Below are positions 22,647 to 31,688 of a stretch of DNA of 64,000 nt, one piece after another; the stretch's first letter is position 1, and every line of letters begins with the position of its first letter. A program made the position numbers and the translations under genes. This DNA is from Mycobacterium sp. 4858 (GTDB lineage Bacteria > Actinomycetota > Actinomycetes > Mycobacteriales > Mycobacteriaceae): the NCBI RefSeq assembly GCF_900240975.1, contig NZ_LT968775.1, positions 1-64,000 on the forward strand. The letters run 5' to 3'. The notes under the pieces are model-generated. The model was not told the DNA's origin. It was given only the letters and a program-made list of their open reading frames with translations, and did not search any database.

Positions 22647-23246
22647 CTAGCGGCCCGGGGCGTTACCGATCAGCTCCACACCGTTGCCGTTCCAGTGGAA
22701 CCGCACATCGGTGTTCAACCCGTTGATGCCGCTGGGGTAGGTCAGCGCCACCGTGTCACCGGTGGTCTGCGTCGCGTCGACGCCGTTGAACCCGTAGGTG
22801 TCGGGGACCCCTTGCGGGATGAACTGCCCGAGGTGGAACAGCACCGCCCGGGTGGTGGGGTTGACGGCGTTGGTGTTGGCCTTGATGATCACCGCCGACA
22901 ACTGGGCGCACTGGTTGTAGTTGCCGGCCAGCGGCTCCGGGTTCCAGCCTTGCTGGCTGCGCGGGTCGCGTGGCAGCTCGGAGACGACCTTCGCGATGGT
23001 GGGCGAGGCGAGGTTGACCGCGCACGGGTCGGCCGGCGCGGCATTGCTGCCGGGCGGCGCGGCGGCGCCCGAGGGCTGGGCCGGGGCGGTGATGGACGGG
23101 GTCTCGGTGGTCGTCGTGGCCTGCGGCGTCTTCGCGACCGTGGAGTCCCCCGAACCACAGCCGGCCAACGTCATGGCGATCAACGCGACGGCGGCCGAGC
23201 CGGTCAGTGGCCCGGTACGGCGGGGTGGCGACCACACATCGGGCAC
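22647..23246 (-). CDS. lprE: Lipoprotein LprE
   Basis: A 199-residue lipoprotein. The start GTG 23246 gives VPDVWSPP, matching the known LprE N-terminus. A hydrophobic segment with lipobox TLAGC follows, then GSGDSTVAKTPQ and a Thr/Pro/Ala-rich linker. The globular C-terminal part has two cysteines (DPCAVN, YNQCAQL) likely to pair outside the membrane. The family has no proven function, although LprE has been linked to virulence in M. tuberculosis. The open frame extends upstream past 23246, but those residues overlap the divergent deaD promoter and do not fit the family. It lies downstream of no gene on its strand. Confidence 0.88.
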   Translation of the reverse strand: MPDVWSPPRRTGPLTGSAAVALIAMTLAGCGSGDSTVAKTPQATTTTETPSITAPAQPSGAAAPPGSNAAPADPCAVNLASPTIAKVVSELPRDPRSQQGWNPEPLAGNYNQCAQLSAVIIKANTNAVNPTTRAVLFHLGQFIPQGVPDTYGFNGVDATQTTGDTVALTYPSGINGLNTDVRFHWNGNGVELIGNAPGR

Positions 23247-23365
23247 CGTACCGTCATCGCGCGCACAGGTGTGACAGGCATGGCCGGGCACGGCTGTGCT
23301 CATGATCACGGACCCGCAGCGCTCATGTCCGCTGAGCTCGCGATCACCACTAGACTCCATGGGCG

Positions 23366-25066
23366 ATGACCACTCCGGACAGCTCGCCCGAGGCTGCCTC
23401 TCCCACATTTGCCGACCTGCAGATCAACCCTTCGGTCCTGCGGGCGATCGCCGACGTGGGTTACGAGTCGCCCACGGGCATCCAGGCCGCGACCATCCCG
23501 GCGCTGATGGCGGGCTCGGACGTCGTCGGGCTGGCGCAGACCGGCACGGGCAAGACGGCGGCGTTCGCCATCCCCATCCTGTCCAAGATCGACGTCACCA
23601 GCACCGCGACCCAGGCGCTGGTGCTGGCGCCCACCCGCGAGCTGGCCCTGCAGGTGGCCGAGGCGTTCAGCCGCTACGGGGCCCATCTGCCGAAGGTCAA
23701 TGTGCTGCCGATCTACGGCGGCTCGTCGTACAGCGTGCAGCTGGCGGGCCTGCGACGCGGCGCGCAGGTGGTCGTGGGCACGCCCGGCCGGGTCATCGAC
23801 CATCTCGAGCGCGGGACGCTGGACCTGTCGCGGGTGGACTACCTGGTGCTCGACGAGGCGGACGAGATGCTCACCATGGGCTTCGCCGAGGACGTCGAAC
23901 GCATCCTGGCCGACACCCCCGAGTACAAGCAGGTCGCCCTGTTCTCGGCGACCATGCCGCCCGCGATCCGCAAGCTCACCACCAAGTACCTGCACGATCC
24001 GCTCGAGGTCACCACCAAAGCCAAAACCGCCACGGCCGAGAACATTTCGCAGCGATACATCCAGGTCGCCGGCCCGCGCAAGATGGACGCGCTGACCCGC
24101 GTCCTCGAGGTGGAGCCGTTCGAGGCGATGATCGTCTTCGTACGCACCAAGCAGGCCACCGAGGAGGTCGCGGAGAAGCTCAGGGCCCGAGGCTTTTCCG
24201 CGGCGGCCATCAACGGCGACATCCCGCAGGGCCAGCGCGAGCGGACTGTCGCCGCGCTGAAGGACGGCGGCATCGACATCCTGGTCGCCACCGACGTGGC
24301 CGCGCGCGGGCTCGACGTGGAGCGCATATCGCATGTGCTCAACTACGACATTCCGCACGACACCGAGTCCTACGTGCATCGCATCGGGCGCACCGGTCGG
24401 GCCGGGCGTTCGGGGACCGCGCTGCTGTTCGTTTCCCCGCGGGAGCGCCACCTGCTCAAGGCGATCGAGAAGGCGACGCGGCAAACGCTGACCGAGGCGG
24501 AACTGCCCACCGTCGAGGACGTCAACGCCCAGCGGGTGGCGAAGTTCGCGGATTCCATCACCGCCGCGCTGGGCCGTCCGGGGATCGACCTGTTCCGCAA
24601 GCTGGTCGAGGACTACGAGCGCGAGCACGATGTCCCGTTGGCCGACATCGCCGCGGCGCTGGCGCTGCAGTCCCGTGACGGCGAAGAGTTCCTGATGTCG
24701 CCCGAGCCGCCGCGTGAACGCCGTGAGCGGCATACCGAACAACGCGAGCGTCCCGAAAGGCCAAGGCAAACAAGGTCGTTCACCACTTACCGCATCGCGG
24801 TGGGTAAACGGCACAAGGTCGGCCCGGGCGCGATCGTCGGCGCCATCGCCAACGAGGGTGGGCTGCATCGCAGCGATTTCGGGCACATCGCCATCGGCCC
24901 GGACTTCTCGCTGGTGGAGCTGCCGGCCAAGCTGTCCCCGTCGACGCTGAAAAGGCTTGAACGCACCCGCATTTCGGGGGTGCTCATCAATCTTCAGCCG
25001 GATCGGTCGGCCACCAAGCCGCGCGGCCGGGACGGCGGGAAGCCGCGCAGGAAACACACCGGATGA
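23366..25066 (+). CDS. deaD: DEAD-box RNA helicase DeaD/CsdA
   Basis: A 566-residue ATP-dependent RNA helicase acting in ribosome assembly and RNA decay, especially in the cold. Motifs: Q-motif near 15-40, AQTGTGKTAAF (Walker A), PTRELALQ, TPGRVIDH, VLDEADEML, SATMP, then in the second domain VFVRTKQATEE, TDVAARGLDVERISHV and HRIGRTGRAGRSG. Residues about 475-550 form the DbpA-like RNA-binding domain (YRIAVGKRHKVGPGAIVGAI). A basic tail ends the protein. The stop overlaps the ATG of the acyltransferase (ATGA), so the two genes are coupled. Confidence 0.95.
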   Translation: MTTPDSSPEAASPTFADLQINPSVLRAIADVGYESPTGIQAATIPALMAGSDVVGLAQTGTGKTAAFAIPILSKIDVTSTATQALVLAPTRELALQVAEAFSRYGAHLPKVNVLPIYGGSSYSVQLAGLRRGAQVVVGTPGRVIDHLERGTLDLSRVDYLVLDEADEMLTMGFAEDVERILADTPEYKQVALFSATMPPAIRKLTTKYLHDPLEVTTKAKTATAENISQRYIQVAGPRKMDALTRVLEVEPFEAMIVFVRTKQATEEVAEKLRARGFSAAAINGDIPQGQRERTVAALKDGGIDILVATDVAARGLDVERISHVLNYDIPHDTESYVHRIGRTGRAGRSGTALLFVSPRERHLLKAIEKATRQTLTEAELPTVEDVNAQRVAKFADSITAALGRPGIDLFRKLVEDYEREHDVPLADIAAALALQSRDGEEFLMSPEPPRERRERHTEQRERPERPRQTRSFTTYRIAVGKRHKVGPGAIVGAIANEGGLHRSDFGHIAIGPDFSLVELPAKLSPSTLKRLERTRISGVLINLQPDRSATKPRGRDGGKPRRKHTG

Positions 25067-26202
25067 CCCTGTCCGAAGAACAAGACGCCCAGGGCGGACT
25101 CGAGCAGACCGCCCACGTCGACCGGGTCGCGTCGCTGACCGGAGTACGCGCCGTCGCCGCCCTCCTCGTCGTCGGCACGCACGCGGCCTACAGCACCGGC
25201 AAGTACACCCACGGCTATTGGGGCCTGGTCGGCTCTCGCATGGAGATCGGCGTGCCGATCTTCTTCGTGCTGTCCGGCTTCCTGCTGTTCCGTCCGTGGC
25301 TCAAATCGGCCGCCACCGGCGCGCCGCCGCCGTCGCTGAGTCGCTATGCGTGGCACCGGGTTCGACGCATCATGCCGGCCTACGTGATCACCGTGCTGTT
25401 CGCCTACGTGCTGTACCACTTCCGCGAAGCGGGACCCAACCCCGGACACACGTGGCTCGGCCTGGTGCGCAACCTGACGCTGACGCAGATCTACTGCAAC
25501 GGGTACCTGGGCAAGTACCTGCATCAGGGGCTGACGCAGATGTGGAGCCTCGCGGTGGAAGCGTCGTTCTACGTGCTGCTCCCGCTGCTGGCCTACGTGC
25601 TCTTGGTGCTCGTCTGCCGACGGCGCTGGCAGCCGAGACTCCTGCTGGGTGCGCTGGCCGGCTTGACCTTGGTCAGCCCGGCCTGGCTGGTTCTCGTGCA
25701 CACCGATCACTGGTTTCCCGACGGCGCGCGGCTGTGGCTGCCCACCTACCTGGCCTGGTTCCTCGCCGGGATGTTGCTGGCCGTCCTGCAGGCGATGGGC
25801 GTGCGCGGTTACGCCTTCGTGGCCATACCGCTGGCGATCGTCTGCTATTTCATCGTCTCCACGCCCATCGCCGGCGCGCCCACCACCTCGCCGGCGACGC
25901 TGAGCGAGGCGCTGTTCAAGACCTGCTTCTATGCCGTGATCGCCGCGCTCGCGGTGGCGCCGCTGGCCCTGGGGGACCAGGGCTGGTACTGGCGGCTGCT
26001 GGCGACCCGGCCGATGGTGTGGCTGGGGGAGATCTCCTACGAGATCTTCCTGATCCACCTGATCACCATGGAATTCGCCATGGTCTACATCGTTCGCGCC
26101 CACGTCTACACCGGCTCGATGCTGTACCTGTTCCTCGCGACGATGGTGCTGACGATTCCGCTGGCCTGGCTGCTGCACCGCTTCACGCGCGTGCGAACCT
26201 GA
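25063..26202 (+). CDS. Membrane acyltransferase, family 3
   Basis: A 379-residue integral membrane acyltransferase of the Nodulation-X/acyltransferase-3 family. It has about ten membrane helices. The N-terminal motif SLTGVRAVAALLVVGTHAAY carries the conserved His, and the RR pair in RVRRIMPAYVI follows. GVPIFFVLSGFLLFRPWL is the classic early segment. Such enzymes O-acylate sugars or lipids in the envelope; the acceptor here is unknown. It starts within the deaD stop. It ends 13 bp before the convergent TetR gene and corresponds to Rv1254. Confidence 0.88.
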   Translation: MTLSEEQDAQGGLEQTAHVDRVASLTGVRAVAALLVVGTHAAYSTGKYTHGYWGLVGSRMEIGVPIFFVLSGFLLFRPWLKSAATGAPPPSLSRYAWHRVRRIMPAYVITVLFAYVLYHFREAGPNPGHTWLGLVRNLTLTQIYCNGYLGKYLHQGLTQMWSLAVEASFYVLLPLLAYVLLVLVCRRRWQPRLLLGALAGLTLVSPAWLVLVHTDHWFPDGARLWLPTYLAWFLAGMLLAVLQAMGVRGYAFVAIPLAIVCYFIVSTPIAGAPTTSPATLSEALFKTCFYAVIAALAVAPLALGDQGWYWRLLATRPMVWLGEISYEIFLIHLITMEFAMVYIVRAHVYTGSMLYLFLATMVLTIPLAWLLHRFTRVRT

Positions 26203-26215
26203 GCCGCCCGGGCGC

Positions 26216-26794
26216 CTAGCCGCGGGCCGAAACCGGCGTCACGATCGGCACGACGAACTCTTCGATCATCGCCCGCTCGTCGGCGTCGTCTCGGCCCGGG
26301 AACTGCAGCAGCGAACTGATCACTCGCACCATCCAGCGCGCCCGGCGCTCCACGACGGCGGGGTCTTCCGGCCCGAGGGAGCCGATGAACGCGGCGGCCA
26401 GGGCGGTGATCACCTCGGACTGTCCGGCCACCTCGACGCCGATCGGCGGCCGGGTGATGGCGAACCACGACGCCAACGCGCGGCTGCCGCGAACCATCCG
26501 CAGCGTGGCGGTGATGCTCGCGACGAGTCGTTCCCGGGGATCGTCGATGCCGCCGATCTGCTCCTTGATCGCGCGGCTGAGCCTGCGGGTTTCGCGGTGC
26601 ACGTAGGCGGTCCGCAACGCCTCGCGGTTCTCGAAGTACCGGTACAGCGTCGCGCGCGAACATCCTGCGGCCCTGGCGATTTCGTTCATGCCGATCGAAG
26701 CGTGGTCGCGCTCGGTGTAGAGTCGCTCGGCGGCGTCGAGGATCCGGTCCGCGGCCGCTTCGGTGCGCTGCGTGCCCAGCCAGTCGTTCGGCAT
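26216..26794 (-). CDS. TetR family repressor linked to cyp130
   Basis: A 192-residue repressor. The HTH is at residues 35-60 (SIGMNEIARAAGCSRATLYR, then YFENREAL). The C-terminal ligand domain is mainly helical. The start ATG shares one base with the stop of cyp130 (TGATG), so cyp130 and the repressor form one operon, probably with autoregulation. The inducer is unknown. Homolog of Rv1255c. Confidence 0.88.
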   Translation of the reverse strand: MPNDWLGTQRTEAAADRILDAAERLYTERDHASIGMNEIARAAGCSRATLYRYFENREALRTAYVHRETRRLSRAIKEQIGGIDDPRERLVASITATLRMVRGSRALASWFAITRPPIGVEVAGQSEVITALAAAFIGSLGPEDPAVVERRARWMVRVISSLLQFPGRDDADERAMIEEFVVPIVTPVSARG

Positions 26795-28035
26795 CAGGAC
26801 TTCACCCGGATCGGTACCGACAGCGGGCGGCGCACGTAACTGCCGCCCGACCAGACGATCGCGGACTCATCGACCTCGAAATCGGGGCAGCGGGCCAGCA
26901 ATTCGGTCAGAGCGACACGGGATTGCATGCGCGCCGCCGCCGCGCCGAGGCAATGGTGGGCGCCGTGGCTGAAGGTCAGGATGTTGCGCGGGCAGCGGGT
27001 GACGTCGAGTTCACCTGCGTCCGGCCCGTATTGGCGCTCGTCCCGGTTGGCCGACCCGTACAGCAGGAACACCTTCCGCGCGGCGGGGATGGTCGTGCCG
27101 TGAAGAGTCACGTCGCGGGTGGTGGTGCGCGCCAGTCCCTGCACCGGCGAGGTCAGCCTGAGCAATTCCTCGACGGCATCGGGGATCAACCCCGGATCGT
27201 CGACCAGAAGCCGCCGCTGGTCGGGACGCTGATGCAGCAAAGGCATTGAGCCACCGAGCATTCCGGTGGTGGTGTCGTTGCCGCCGGTGACCATGGTGAA
27301 CGTGAACGCCAGCACCGAGAGGGTGCCGGCGATATCGCCGCCGGCGCCCACGCCGGCGGCCACCAAATGGGAGATGGTGTCGTCGCCGGGCTTGGTTCGG
27401 CGGCGCTCGATCAAACCGGTGAAGTAGGCCATCATCGACCCGACCGCGTCGCCAACCGTTTCCAGTGCGCCGGCGACGCCGCCTTCGGCGGTGTTGGCCG
27501 CGACGATCACATCCGTCCACCGGTCGAATTGCGCTCGATCCGCTTCGGGGACACCGAGGTAGTGCGCGACCACCATCGACGGCAGCGGTTTGAACAGCTC
27601 GGTGACGATGTCGCCGCCGCCGGCGGCGCGCAGCCTCTCGATGCGCTCGACGACGAATTCGCGCACCTTGGGCTCCACCGCCTCCACCTGTCGTGGCGTG
27701 AAGCCGCGCGACACCAGTTTCCGAAACTCGGTGTGCACCGGCGGATCCTGCATCACCATCGGCGGATTGTCCTGCAGCCCGATCATTTCCAGGTCACCGT
27801 AGTTGACCGTCAGTCCCTGCGCGGAGGAGAACGTCTCGTGGTCGCGCGCGGCGGCCCACACGTCGGCGTGCCGGGACAGCACGTAGTAGTCGTGCTCGGG
27901 CCGTCTGGCCGGGACGACGTGGTGCACCGGATCGTGGTCGCGAAGCGCCCGGTACATCGGCCAGGGATCCGGCCAGGTGTCGGCGGTCGCCAGCTCGAAC
28001 GTGACCGGCACGTTGTGAGACATAACCACAGCCAT
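26794..28035 (-). CDS. cyp130: Cytochrome P450 CYP130
   Basis: A 413-residue P450. The heme-binding loop FSHGAHHCLG contains the Cys ligand. The I-helix MVTGGNDTTT carries the oxygen-activating region, the K-helix ExxR is in EELLRL, and NRDERQYGPD precedes the Cys loop. Most of the sequence is identical to CYP130 (Rv1256c, 405 aa), whose natural substrate is not settled, although it binds azole drugs. The N-terminus is a few residues longer than that of M. tuberculosis. It is the first gene of an operon with the TetR gene. Redox partners are not encoded nearby. Confidence 0.93.
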   Translation of the reverse strand: MAVVMSHNVPVTFELATADTWPDPWPMYRALRDHDPVHHVVPARRPEHDYYVLSRHADVWAAARDHETFSSAQGLTVNYGDLEMIGLQDNPPMVMQDPPVHTEFRKLVSRGFTPRQVEAVEPKVREFVVERIERLRAAGGGDIVTELFKPLPSMVVAHYLGVPEADRAQFDRWTDVIVAANTAEGGVAGALETVGDAVGSMMAYFTGLIERRRTKPGDDTISHLVAAGVGAGGDIAGTLSVLAFTFTMVTGGNDTTTGMLGGSMPLLHQRPDQRRLLVDDPGLIPDAVEELLRLTSPVQGLARTTTRDVTLHGTTIPAARKVFLLYGSANRDERQYGPDAGELDVTRCPRNILTFSHGAHHCLGAAAARMQSRVALTELLARCPDFEVDESAIVWSGGSYVRRPLSVPIRVKS

Positions 28036-28090
28036 GTCTCATTGGTACGACAATCAGCTCAGAATGTCAACGTGGCCTACCGCCGGGCGC

Positions 28091-28150
28091 CCCGGCCAGC
28101 CGGGCGGTCGACATCACGCGCCCGGCCAGCCGGGCAGTCGAGCAACGCTA
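28091..28150. repeat. Two 30-bp direct repeats, each with a CCCGG-N4-CCGGG hairpin
   Basis: CCCGGCCAGCCGGGC occurs at 28091 and again at 28121, followed by rGTCGA, in a 30-bp period. Each unit can fold into a 5-bp GC stem. They sit in the 116-bp gap between the minus-strand FAD oxidase gene (end at 28152) and cyp130. They may be terminators of the oxidase transcript, without a U-run, or a short VNTR. Confidence 0.5.
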
Positions 28151-28151
28151 C

Positions 28152-29519
28152 CTAGATCCCCGCGCCCGGGTTCAGAATCCCCTGCGGGTCCAGGGCCTGC
28201 TTGATCCGCCGGTTGAGGTCCATCACCTCGGGGCCGAGGTAGCCCGCCAGCCACGGCCGCTTCAACCGGCCCACGCCGTGCTCACCGGTGATCGTGCCGC
28301 CGAGCCCGACGGCCAGGTCCATGATCTCGCCGAAGGCGAGGTGGGCCCGCTCGGTCATGGCGACGTCCGCGGGGTCGTACACGATCAACGGGTGGGTGTT
28401 GCCGTCGCCGGCGTGGGCGATCACCGAGATCGTCAGGTCACGCTCGGCGGCGATGCGCGCGATGCCGGTGACCAACCGGCCCAGTGCCGGGAGCGGGACC
28501 CCGACGTCTTCGAGCAAGAGCGATCCCTTCGCCTCGACCGCGGGGATGCAGAACCGGCGGGCGGCGACGAAGGCCTCGCCCTCGTCGGGATCGTCGGTCG
28601 AAAACACTTCCGTCGCACCGTTTTCGGCGAACACCGCGGCCATGATCTCGGCGTCCTCGGAGCCCGCGCGTCCCCTTTCGTCGGAGCCGGCCACCAGCAT
28701 GGCGGCCGCCCCTCGGTCCAGGTCCATGCGCAAGGTGTCCTCGACGGCGTTGATGGCCACCGAATCCATGAACTCCAGCATCGACGGGCGCAGGCACCCA
28801 ACAACCCCGAGCACCGCGTCCACGGCCGCCTCCACCGACGCGAACGAGGCCACCACGATGCCGGACGCGTTCTGCTTGGGAACCAGGCGCAGCGTGACCT
28901 CGGTGACGACTCCCAGCGTGCCCTCGCTGCCGACGAAAAGCTTGGTCAGCGACAGCCCGGCCACATCCTTTAACCGCGGACCGCCGAGCCGGACCGCGGT
29001 ACCGTCGGCCAACACCACCTGCATGCCCAGCACGTAGTCGGTGGTCACGCCGTATTTCACGCAACACAGGCCGCCGGCGTTGGTGGCGATGTTGCCGCCG
29101 ATGCTGCAGATTTCGAACGACGACGGGTCCGGGGGATACCACAGGCCGTACTCGGCGACGGCCTTCTTGACCTCGGCGTTGAACAGGCCGGCCTGACACA
29201 CCGCCGTGCGCGTCACCGGGTCGACGGCGATGTCGCGCATCCTCTCCGTCGACAGGACGATGCCGTTGTCCAGCGCCGTCGCCCCGCCGGACAGCCCGCT
29301 ACCGGCTCCGCGGGTCACCACCGGCACCCGGTGGCGGGTGGCCCAGCGCAGCACGGTCTGTACGTCCTCGGTGCACCGCGGGCGCACCACCGCCAACGGT
29401 TTGCCGGCCGACGGGTCGAAGGCGCGGTCCTGGCGGTAGCCCTCGGTGACGGCCGGGTCGGTCACGACCATCCCGTCGGGCAGGCCGGAGATCAGCTCGG
29501 CCAGGACATCACTGCTCAC
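28152..29519 (-). CDS. FAD-linked oxidase, GlcD/D-lactate dehydrogenase type
   Basis: A 455-residue flavoprotein of the glycolate oxidase subunit GlcD family (Rv1257c homolog). Residues 40-220 hold the FAD-binding PCMH domain (TRGAGSGLSGGATAL, IGGNIATNAGGLC, GLSLTKLFVGSEGTLGVVTE). The C-terminal part is the substrate-cap domain with HAGDGNTHPL and GEHGVGRLKRPWL. It likely oxidises a 2-hydroxy acid such as glycolate or D-lactate, but the substrate cannot be read. The GTG start at 29519 lies 11 bp after the Tap-like gene stop, so both may share a transcript. Confidence 0.88.
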   Translation of the reverse strand: MSSDVLAELISGLPDGMVVTDPAVTEGYRQDRAFDPSAGKPLAVVRPRCTEDVQTVLRWATRHRVPVVTRGAGSGLSGGATALDNGIVLSTERMRDIAVDPVTRTAVCQAGLFNAEVKKAVAEYGLWYPPDPSSFEICSIGGNIATNAGGLCCVKYGVTTDYVLGMQVVLADGTAVRLGGPRLKDVAGLSLTKLFVGSEGTLGVVTEVTLRLVPKQNASGIVVASFASVEAAVDAVLGVVGCLRPSMLEFMDSVAINAVEDTLRMDLDRGAAAMLVAGSDERGRAGSEDAEIMAAVFAENGATEVFSTDDPDEGEAFVAARRFCIPAVEAKGSLLLEDVGVPLPALGRLVTGIARIAAERDLTISVIAHAGDGNTHPLIVYDPADVAMTERAHLAFGEIMDLAVGLGGTITGEHGVGRLKRPWLAGYLGPEVMDLNRRIKQALDPQGILNPGAGI

Positions 29520-29530
29520 AGCCTTCGATC

Positions 29531-30778
29531 CTAGGGCCCGCCATCCCCGGCGAACTCCGGCGCGCGGTCCACTTCCCTCAGCGACGGCAGCCTCAAGGCG
29601 ACCAGCCCGATCAACAGGATCGGTACCGCCAACGCCAGGAAGGTGGCCTTGAGCCCTGCGGCGTCGGCCAGGGGCCCGGCCACCAGCAAGCCCAACGGGC
29701 CCGCGGCGTACATCAACCCCGTCATCACCCCGACCACCCGGCCGCGCAGATGGTGCGGCGCCCGGGTCTGCATGACGTAGTTATAGATCGGCTGGATCGG
29801 CCCGTAGACCAGCCCCGTCACCCCGCACAGTACGAGGATCACCGGCAGCGGCGGCAGGAAGGCGATGCCGACCGTCGCGGCGCCGAAGGTGAGCGTCGCC
29901 GTCAGCACCGCCGTCCGCCGGCGGGTGCGTTTCGACAGCACCGCGTAGCCCAGCGCGCCCGCGACGCCGCCCACCCCGAGCGCCATCAGAGCCCAACCCA
30001 GCTGGGCGGGCTGGTGCCGGTCGGTGAAGTACTTGGGGAACAGCACGCTTTCCATCGGCAGGTAGAGGGCGGTCACAACCAGGTCGATCAGGGCGAGCGT
30101 CCGCAGCACCCGCAGATTCCAGACGAACCGCAGCCCTTCGACGATGCCGGACATCAACCCGTCGGGTCGGGTCGCGTGGTGCGGCTTGCCGGCACCCTCG
30201 AGCCGCAGCGCGCCGATCGCCAGGAAGGACATCCCGAAGCAACCGGCCGTGACCCACATCGTGTTGATGCCGCCGACCGTGGCGATCATCAAACCGCCGA
30301 TGCCGGGCCCCACGATGTAGGCCAGGTTGAGAATGGCCTCGTAGACGCTGTTGGTGCGGTCCAGCGACCAGCCCGCGCGGGCGGCCGCCTCCGGCAGCAT
30401 CGACTGGCGCGCCGTCGCCCCGGCCGGGTCGAAAGCCGCCGCGCAGAAGGCCACCACGGCAAGCTCGGTGACGTTGATCGCGCCTGCCCCGAGCGCCCAC
30501 GCGGTCAGGGGGATGACGCTCACCGCCGCGCCGGACAGCGCATCGGAGACGAGCGATATCCGGCGGCGCCCGAAGAAATCCACCGCGGTCCCGGCCACCA
30601 GGGTGGACAACACGAGGGGCAGCGTCATCGCGGCCGCCACGATCGACGCGTCCTTGGCGCTGTCGCGGTGCTGCAACGCCAGCCACGGGAACGCGACTAT
30701 CGAGATGCCGGTGCCGGCCGTCGCCAGCAGTGTGGCGAACAGGATCAGAAACGCCGGGCCGCGGCTCGTATGGCTCAT
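29531..30778 (-). CDS. tap: Tap-type MFS multidrug efflux pump
   Basis: A 415-residue, 12-helix transporter of the MFS-3/Tap family. Seen: a hydrophobic start LILFATLLATAGTGISIVAF and VDFFGRRRISLVSD (motif A). The middle and C-terminal helices are Gly/Ala-rich. The closest known protein is Rv1258c (Tap), which exports tetracycline, aminoglycosides and others and is WhiB7-controlled in M. tuberculosis. The WhiB7 link is not confirmed from this sequence. It is divergent from udgB, with a 97-bp gap for both promoters. Confidence 0.86.
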   Translation of the reverse strand: MSHTSRGPAFLILFATLLATAGTGISIVAFPWLALQHRDSAKDASIVAAAMTLPLVLSTLVAGTAVDFFGRRRISLVSDALSGAAVSVIPLTAWALGAGAINVTELAVVAFCAAAFDPAGATARQSMLPEAAARAGWSLDRTNSVYEAILNLAYIVGPGIGGLMIATVGGINTMWVTAGCFGMSFLAIGALRLEGAGKPHHATRPDGLMSGIVEGLRFVWNLRVLRTLALIDLVVTALYLPMESVLFPKYFTDRHQPAQLGWALMALGVGGVAGALGYAVLSKRTRRRTAVLTATLTFGAATVGIAFLPPLPVILVLCGVTGLVYGPIQPIYNYVMQTRAPHHLRGRVVGVMTGLMYAAGPLGLLVAGPLADAAGLKATFLALAVPILLIGLVALRLPSLREVDRAPEFAGDGGP

Positions 30779-30875
30779 GGGTATTCGGTGAGAACTTAAC
30801 GGCTGACCCGCGGCGGTACCACCGATTATTCGGGGCGTTCGGCCGTCGCCTGCCGGTTGACTGCAGGATGTTCAT

Positions 30876-31688
30876 GTGCTCGTCCACCCTCGTACCGGCC
30901 AGGCGTTCGATTCTCCCGTGGTCCCCGGCACCGGATGGCCGGGCGACCCGGCGACCCCGGAGACGGACGTCGCCGCCGACGCCGCACAGGTCGCCGCGCT
31001 GGCGCCCCGCGCCGCGTCGATCCCCGAACTCGACGCCCTGATCAGTGTCTGCCGCGCCTGCCCGCGGCTGGTCGACTGGCGCGAGGACGTGGCCGTCCTG
31101 AAACGGCGGGCCTTCGCCGACCAGCCGTACTGGGGCCGCCCGGTGCCGGGCTGGGGGTCGGAACGGCCCTGGTTGTTGATCGTCGGGTTGGCGCCCGCCG
31201 CGCACGGCGCCAACCGGACGGGCCGCATGTTCACCGGGGACCGGTCCGGCGACCAGCTCTATGCCGCGCTGCACCGGGCCGGGCTGGTGAACCAGCCGAC
31301 CAGCGTGGATGCGGCGGACGGGTTGCGGGCCAACGGCGTTCGGATCGCCGCACCGGTGCGGTGTGCGCCCCCGGCCAACGCGCCGACACCGGCGGAGCGC
31401 GACACCTGCTGGCCCTGGCTGGAGGCCGAATGGCGGCTGGTCGCCGAGCATGTGCGCACGATCGTGGCTCTGGGCGGATTCGCCTGGCAAATCGCGCTGC
31501 GGCTGCCCGGCGCGTCCGCGATGCGCAAGCCGCGGTTCGGCCACGGGGTCGTGGCGCAATTCGCGCCTGGCGTGCGATTACTCGGCTGTTACCACCCCAG
31601 TCAGCAAAACATGTTTACCGGTAGGTTGACACCAGCAATGCTCGACGACGTTTTTCGCGACGCGAAAAGGCTGGCAGGGATTAAGTGA
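30876..31688 (+). CDS. udgB: Family-5 uracil-DNA glycosylase UdgB
   Basis: A 270-residue DNA repair enzyme that removes uracil, hypoxanthine and related bases. Motif 1 is [19 protein letters not shown], motif 2 is HPSQQN near the end. Four cysteines (CRAC near 60, PVRC, and TCWPW) can hold the 4Fe-4S cluster typical of families 4 and 5. The family-5 Ala-rich active site replaces the Asp/Glu of family 4. The M. tuberculosis protein (Rv1259) is about 299 aa, the difference being at the N-terminus. The GTG overlap couples it to the monooxygenase downstream. Confidence 0.9.
   Translation: MLVHPRTGQAFDSPVVPGTGWPGDPATPETDVAADAAQVAALAPRAASIPELDALISVCRACPRLVDWREDVAVLKRRAFADQPYWGRPVPGWGSERPWLLIVGLAPAAHGANRTGRMFTGDRSGDQLYAALHRAGLVNQPTSVDAADGLRANGVRIAAPVRCAPPANAPTPAERDTCWPWLEAEWRLVAEHVRTIVALGGFAWQIALRLPGASAMRKPRFGHGVVAQFAPGVRLLGCYHPSQQNMFTGRLTPAMLDDVFRDAKRLAGIK

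Noticed and set aside
30779..30875. WhiB7 promoter element before the Tap-like pump
   Set aside because: No clear AT-rich box next to a -10 could be defined by eye.
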